Shown piece after piece: positions 59,289-64,000 of a stretch of 64,000 nucleotides of DNA. The notes under the pieces were generated by a model. It was not told the origin of the DNA. It worked only from the letters and a program-made list of their open reading frames with translations, and did no database searches. A program made the position numbers and the translations under genes. Each line of letters begins with the position of its first letter. Positions within the stretch are counted from its first letter, which is position 1. Source of the DNA: Sanderia malayensis. Its lineage: Eukaryota; Cnidaria; Scyphozoa; Semaeostomeae; Pelagiidae. The DNA is taken from positions 2,976,001 to 3,040,000 of the forward strand of contig RQOL01000718.1 of NCBI GenBank assembly GCA_013076295.1. Reading direction: 5' to 3'.

Positions 59289-60149
59289 TTTAAGCATCAA
59301 CTGATTCCCAGAAATCTGGCTGTTATTATGTAATCGTTTGGAAAAATGATTTTTGAGCTCCGAGTAATTTCTGGCTGGTTGCTCTCTTTCCAAAACAGTC
59401 GACTTGGTAACAACGATGGTTTATGGTTACCAAAGAGACTACGAACTCGAGGCTGGCCTCTTTCACAATAAAAAGACTGGAGGTAAAAGCGCATGTGCAA
59501 CAACAGTTGTAATGTTTCATCAATAAAGATTATTATTTTTAGCATATCTCAGTCAATAGCAACATTTAACAATAATAGCCATTATCCATGGATAACGCGT
59601 GTCAAATTAAAATGATTGTACAACATTTCGCTTTTAAAAGTCGTATAATATATGCTATAAATTTATGAACAATAAACATTACCTAACTAACTCAGAAGAT
59701 TATGCAATGCCAAATAAAAGGCTACTCATACCACCTAATTTACATCTAAAATTATAATAAACTGAAAAGGCATGTGATATCAAAATCATCATGAAGGTCG
59801 AAATAAACAGTAATATTTCATATTAGTTATTAAACGTATTACATACGCTTGTAAAGAAAGAAACAAAAACGTCACATCATCCTCAACTTTTATAATCGAA
59901 CTTCAAACATTATTCAAACAATAATCAATGTCTTCCTCCTTCTAGGTGCTTGGAACTTGCTCATATATCTTATATCCGTGATTTTGTGAACATTAAAAAT
60001 CGCCATTTGATGATAAAAAATGTCTTTTGTTGCTGGTCGTTAACATACTATTCTTACTGTTTGAAATCAAAGTTGATTGTTTTAAAATTAGATCAATTTT
60101 ACCTAGCACATTACCAGCATGCCTCTGTATATTTAGCAAAATAATTTCG
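59289..60149. other. Intergenic region, possible 5' extension of the EF-hand-like gene
   Basis: About 860 bp. The first 115 bases upstream of 59288 stay open in the same reverse frame and read like another repeat ('SELKNHFSKRLHNNSQISGNQLMLKML'), with an AG acceptor-like site near 59403, so an earlier exon is possible. The rest is AT-rich and should contain the TMCC 3' UTR. Confidence 0.45.
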
Positions 60150-63100
60150 TTAGCTATTTGTAGGGTTTCGTTCATATGGCAATATGTTGGGCTTGGTGGG
60201 TAGCTTTCGCAACACACCGGCAGTCAATTGGGATATTTTGCGGGTGAATATTTGCAGATTGCCATCAATATTTCTCCAGAAAAATATCAACAATATCAGA
60301 CAGGAAAATGACATAACTGCTCGCTTCCTAAGAAAAGCAAATCGCGAAGTTATTGATACAATAATGGCCTTGGATGGAAAAATAAAGAGAAGTAAAGACG
60401 TGTTGTAATTGAGTTGATAAAAAAGAATATTAACGAAAATAAAGAAAACTGATCATAAACAAAAAATAAAAATATGACAAGTAATGGGATGAGACAAAAG
60501 CTATGAATAATACAACGAAATGACAAGGAAAGGGATCGTAGCATTGACTCACCATGTTGATGTAAAGGGAGAGATGATTCTCGCACAAAGAGAGACGATA
60601 ACAAGAACAATGGCGAACAGTGAAATGACCAAACTCAAAACTTTGGAAAGAAGAAGCTTTGCAGTGCCACTGCCACCAAAATATCCATCAACAGACAACA
60701 GAAGTTGTTGTTGATGTTGTTGCTGTAACTCCATTTTGCTTATCTGAATTCATAAAGGGATAAGTCAGTTAGTAGAAGCAACGAGTGGTCAGTAATTGCG
60801 TGCGCATGGGTATTTATGGGTATATTTTCTATGTTGATCGTGTCTGCTTACCCTTGTAACGCAAGAATCAAGTGCTTCTTCGATTTCTCCTGCTCTTTCT
60901 ACCGATCGGTAATCAACGCACTCGATTCGTTCTGACGCTTTATAAAGCTCTTCCTTAACTTCCATGATCTAATAAAAAAATCATAAATCATAAATCATAA
61001 ATCATAAATCATAAATCATAAATCATAAATCATAAATCATAAATCATAAATCATAAATCATAAATCATAAATCATAAATCATCAAATTACCTCTTGTTGG
61101 TGTAGTTCTGTCAAGTCATTGTATTGGTTAAAAAGATCGCGAACTTGTGATTGAAGATCCTGGAATAAAGACAGGAAGAGGCAAGTAATTAACAAACAAT
61201 CATCGTTAAGTTATCAACAGCATTATAGTCATATATGTTCCAGTTGCAGTTAGTGGAAGATGAGCAATATGAAAAGGAGACTAACCTCGTAGCGGTATCG
61301 CTCATCCTCTGCAGTACTGACAACGAAACGAAGATCTTCCTTTGAGAAAAAAAAACAAAATAGGTCAGATAATCATAGGTCTTTGAACCAAGTTATTTCG
61401 GCAGGAGTAGAAGAGAAGCCATGTGTATGATAACAAATATATGCCTCTCTTTTATTGTTCGAGGTTTAATCTTGATATCTAACCTTCAGTTTCAACATGG
61501 ATTGCCTCAGTTCTTCATTCTCTTTTCTCAATGTCATTATTTCATTGTTTTGATTTTGGTACCTATCGAGCTCGCTGCCAATCGATGGATGAGCGTTAGC
61601 AATGCCAGATAGACTACTGCGTTGAAAAAGAAATAGCAATCAGTGTACAACTATTTGCTACTGCGAAGGAGTAAAACATGACACTGGATTACCGGGTATC
61701 GCAAAAATCAAGATAAATGTATTTGTACATGTCACGTTATGGGCTACAATTAGGCCTAGCCCACTAGATACCAATGTCCATCAGGAAAAGCAGTCATTCT
61801 ATGAATCACGAGCCTTGTTATTTTATCATATCAAAATCGACAAATTTTTGAAGATAATTTTAATTTGAGCTTACAGAAGCTGGTTCGTTGAGCTTATACT
61901 TGAATTATCTTCATCACTTAAAAAAATATAGAAATTCATAAGTTACAGGTGTTTAGGAGAGAAGGCGTAGCTGCTACTAAATCAGCAATGACCCCGCGCA
62001 GGAAAAACGCTGACATGTATTGCCAGATAAGCTCAGCTCAGGGGGATTGGCATTGTAGAAAATTGCAAAATAAGAAAGTTCATACCTGCTTCCTAAATAT
62101 GAATTGTCAACGTCATTGCTATGCAGCGTACCACTGTCTCCACCTTCAAAAACAAAATTGCTTGAAGCATAGTCACCTTGTACTTAATACACTTTACAAC
62201 ACTATTGATACAATTGATTGTAGCGAAAAAAATTCAGAATTTTTTCAAATTAAGCAGAATTCGTACCTGCGTTCCCAGTTGTGCCAAGGTTATCCACACT
62301 TTCAGCTCTTTTGTCTTTTTTCATTAATTTGTTCATTGACTCGAGGGGCTTGCTGACGGCGCTGTTTACAGAGAAATAGAAAAATACTATACTATAAGTA
62401 AGCAAGTAAGATTATCAATAAAACTTTAGATTCTTTTGAGTATTTTCAATCTCACCCTGAAATACTCGAAGCACCCGCTTTCACTGCGTCGTGCATCCCT
62501 CTGATATAAAGACAGACGTAAATTTAGAATCAGAAAATGCTACATAGGAAATTGATTAGTCGTACCAGCGTCCCATCACGAGTGTCTCATAAGTGTCCCA
62601 TAAGATTGAAATTTTGTCATACTGCACATGCATGATAACATGTGATACGGAGAAAATATGTTTAATTAATATTAACATAACATCTAAACTAACCTTAACA
62701 TCTCCTTGGCCCTATGCTGACTGACTCCTCTTTCCTCGTAGTCCTACAACAATCACATTCATAACAATATCAAATCACCGATGGATACAAAGATTGGCCT
62801 TGCTATAAGGCAAATGCTTCTAGAACGCACAAAATCAAAAAAGGACGTCACATACCCTATACATCTTTTGATACTTGTCAATTTTTCTTTGCAGAAGTTG
62901 GATATTCGCATTGGTTTTCTGTTGCTTCTTCTCAAAGTTGACCTTATTCCTGCAGAATATTTGGCAATTATTATCACATACATGTGTACATTAAAAACAT
63001 TTAAACAAGACGGGATGATGGCTTCAAATTATTAATGGAATTATCAACTCACTTTTGGTCTTGAGTACTTCCGAGAAATTCCCTCACATTGTCTGAAAAT

Positions 63101-64000
63101 AAATCATTCGTGTTATCTACTGCCACTGCCAAGTAATGCATCTTGCAACAAAAATTTTGATGCGGCGGAAATAGGGAGCATTGCCACAACTAGACAACAC
63201 TGCATCAGCAATTGATAATACATGGGTAGTGTTATAAGAGCGTGTTATTTTGAAAAAAATTGTTTTACCCGCTTTAAAATTTTGCATCTCTAAGAGTTGT
63301 TGCTTTGTTTTGTTGATCTTCTGCTTCAACTTCTCCATTTCAAGTGAAGCTCTCTGTGAAACAAAAAAAAGTCATCCTAACGTATTACAGATTTCATCCA
63401 CTTAATAACTTCCAAAACGTCTAATAAGCTGAGGGATTCCAAGAGAGACCAACCTCGTTATCAGGCGGGCCTCCATCTGGATAATCAGTGCCTCCATCAG
63501 CCAAATTGTAGTCATCAACCTGAAACAAAGGGAAGAAACGGCGCAATTTATCAACATGACGACAAAACGAGAAAACAAGACAAACACAGTTGTAGATTTA
63601 TTCATAAACAACAAGCTGAAATAATAAAATCAAACAAAAACTGTAAAGCAACTGTAGAAAAAAGTATATTAAGGATAAACAGACAATGACTTTAAGATAT
63701 AAATATAGATGGGGGAAGCATAAACAAAGAAAGAAACAGATAAACTTACGGACTCATCAATACTAATGTTGTCAACAACAACAAATTGGTCAATAGATTC
63801 TTCAGTGAAACTTCTTGATCTTCCATTGAGGCCATCGTTTGGTTGAAGAGAAGAACCTTGTTGTTCACTGACAAATGTCTGTCCACCAACCATGTTATCT
63901 GTGGTTTTACTTCGCTTTCTATTATCCAACTTCAATCTGGGACCCGGAATAAATGTAATAATTAAACAAAAACGCCAACAAATGCATTGAGCATTTTTTA
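60150..64000 (-). CDS. TMCC-family transmembrane and coiled-coil protein (5' partial)
   Basis: About thirteen reverse-strand exons are visible, the last being 61339-61286, 61159-61091, 60968-60852, 60743-60553 and 60327-60150. The C-terminal half is diagnostic of TMCC1/2/3 (Dementin in flies): 'AEDERYRYEDLQSQVRDLFNQYNDLTELHQQEI', 'VERAGEIEEALDSCVTRISKMELQQQ', then two hydrophobic segments, one in 60743-60553 ('LLLSKVLSLVISLFAIVLVIV') and one in the last exon ('VMSFSCLILLIFFW'). The N-terminal part has the family's first coiled coil ('LEMEKLKQKINKTKQQLLEMQ') and the 'AVSKPLESMNKLMKK' block. TMCC proteins are ER membrane proteins with cytosolic coiled coils and two C-terminal membrane spans. 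The first exon(s) lie beyond the right edge. Confidence 0.9.
60974..61083. repeat. 7-bp microsatellite in a TMCC intron
   Basis: About fifteen perfect copies of ATAAATC in a row. On the transcribed strand this is (GATTTAT)n and it begins about 6-10 bp upstream of the acceptor of the next exon (60968), so it forms the whole branch-point and polypyrimidine region of that intron. Confidence 0.95.

Overview
This is a nuclear genome segment from an animal. It is AT-rich, every gene is split by short GT-AG introns (mostly 80-600 bp), and the proteins are metazoan: METAP1, class III alcohol dehydrogenase, SETD3, OGDH, POLR2K, TMCC, a PKA inhibitor, a class A GPCR and an NB-ARC/ZU5 protein. The compact introns, the NB-ARC/TPR/ZU5 gene and the retained class II PRPP synthetase fit an invertebrate deuterostome, perhaps a tunicate. 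That placement is a weak inference; no species can be named.

Layout. 1-5622 (+): 3' two-thirds of a PHF3/DIDO1-type transcription regulator (TFIIS-like and SPOC domains). 6683-8812 (+): small SAM-domain protein with a minisatellite in one intron. 8.8-13.6 kb: gene-poor, repeats only. 13650-14134: hAT-type MITE ending 16 bp before the METAP1 start. 14151-19599 (+): METAP1, whose 2.6-kb intron holds a GPCR on the opposite strand. 20052-22661 (-): class III ADH, convergent with METAP1 as in vertebrates. 22.7-27.3 kb: a long inverted-repeat element and a PKI gene. 27.3-28.3 kb: LINE relic and a second hAT MITE. 28432-28860 (+): POLR2K. 29253-30790 (-): class II PRPP synthetase. 31260-32717 (-): intronless SETD3. 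33.5-34.5 kb: satellite with telomere-like TTAGGG blocks. 35580-43850 (-): OGDH. 44429-44927 (+): UPF0728/C10orf53 homologue, head to head with OGDH. 45131-46863 (-): orphan coiled-coil protein with a myristoylation-type start. 47264-53466 (-): about 1,620-residue NB-ARC-TPR-ZU5-ZU5-UPA protein. 53863-59288 (-): 929-residue protein with eight degenerate EF-hand repeats. 60150-64000 (-): TMCC-family membrane protein, 5' end outside the window.

The genes are mostly unrelated housekeeping loci. The most notable item is the NB-ARC/TPR/ZU5/UPA gene: it joins an apoptosome-like ATPase to the PIDD/NLRP1-type ZU5-UPA module. Two neighbour pairs (METAP1-ADH5, OGDH-C10orf53) match human neighbourhoods and look like ancient microsynteny. 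Most exon boundaries given were checked by hand for GT-AG signals and phase; no alignment or transcript data were available.
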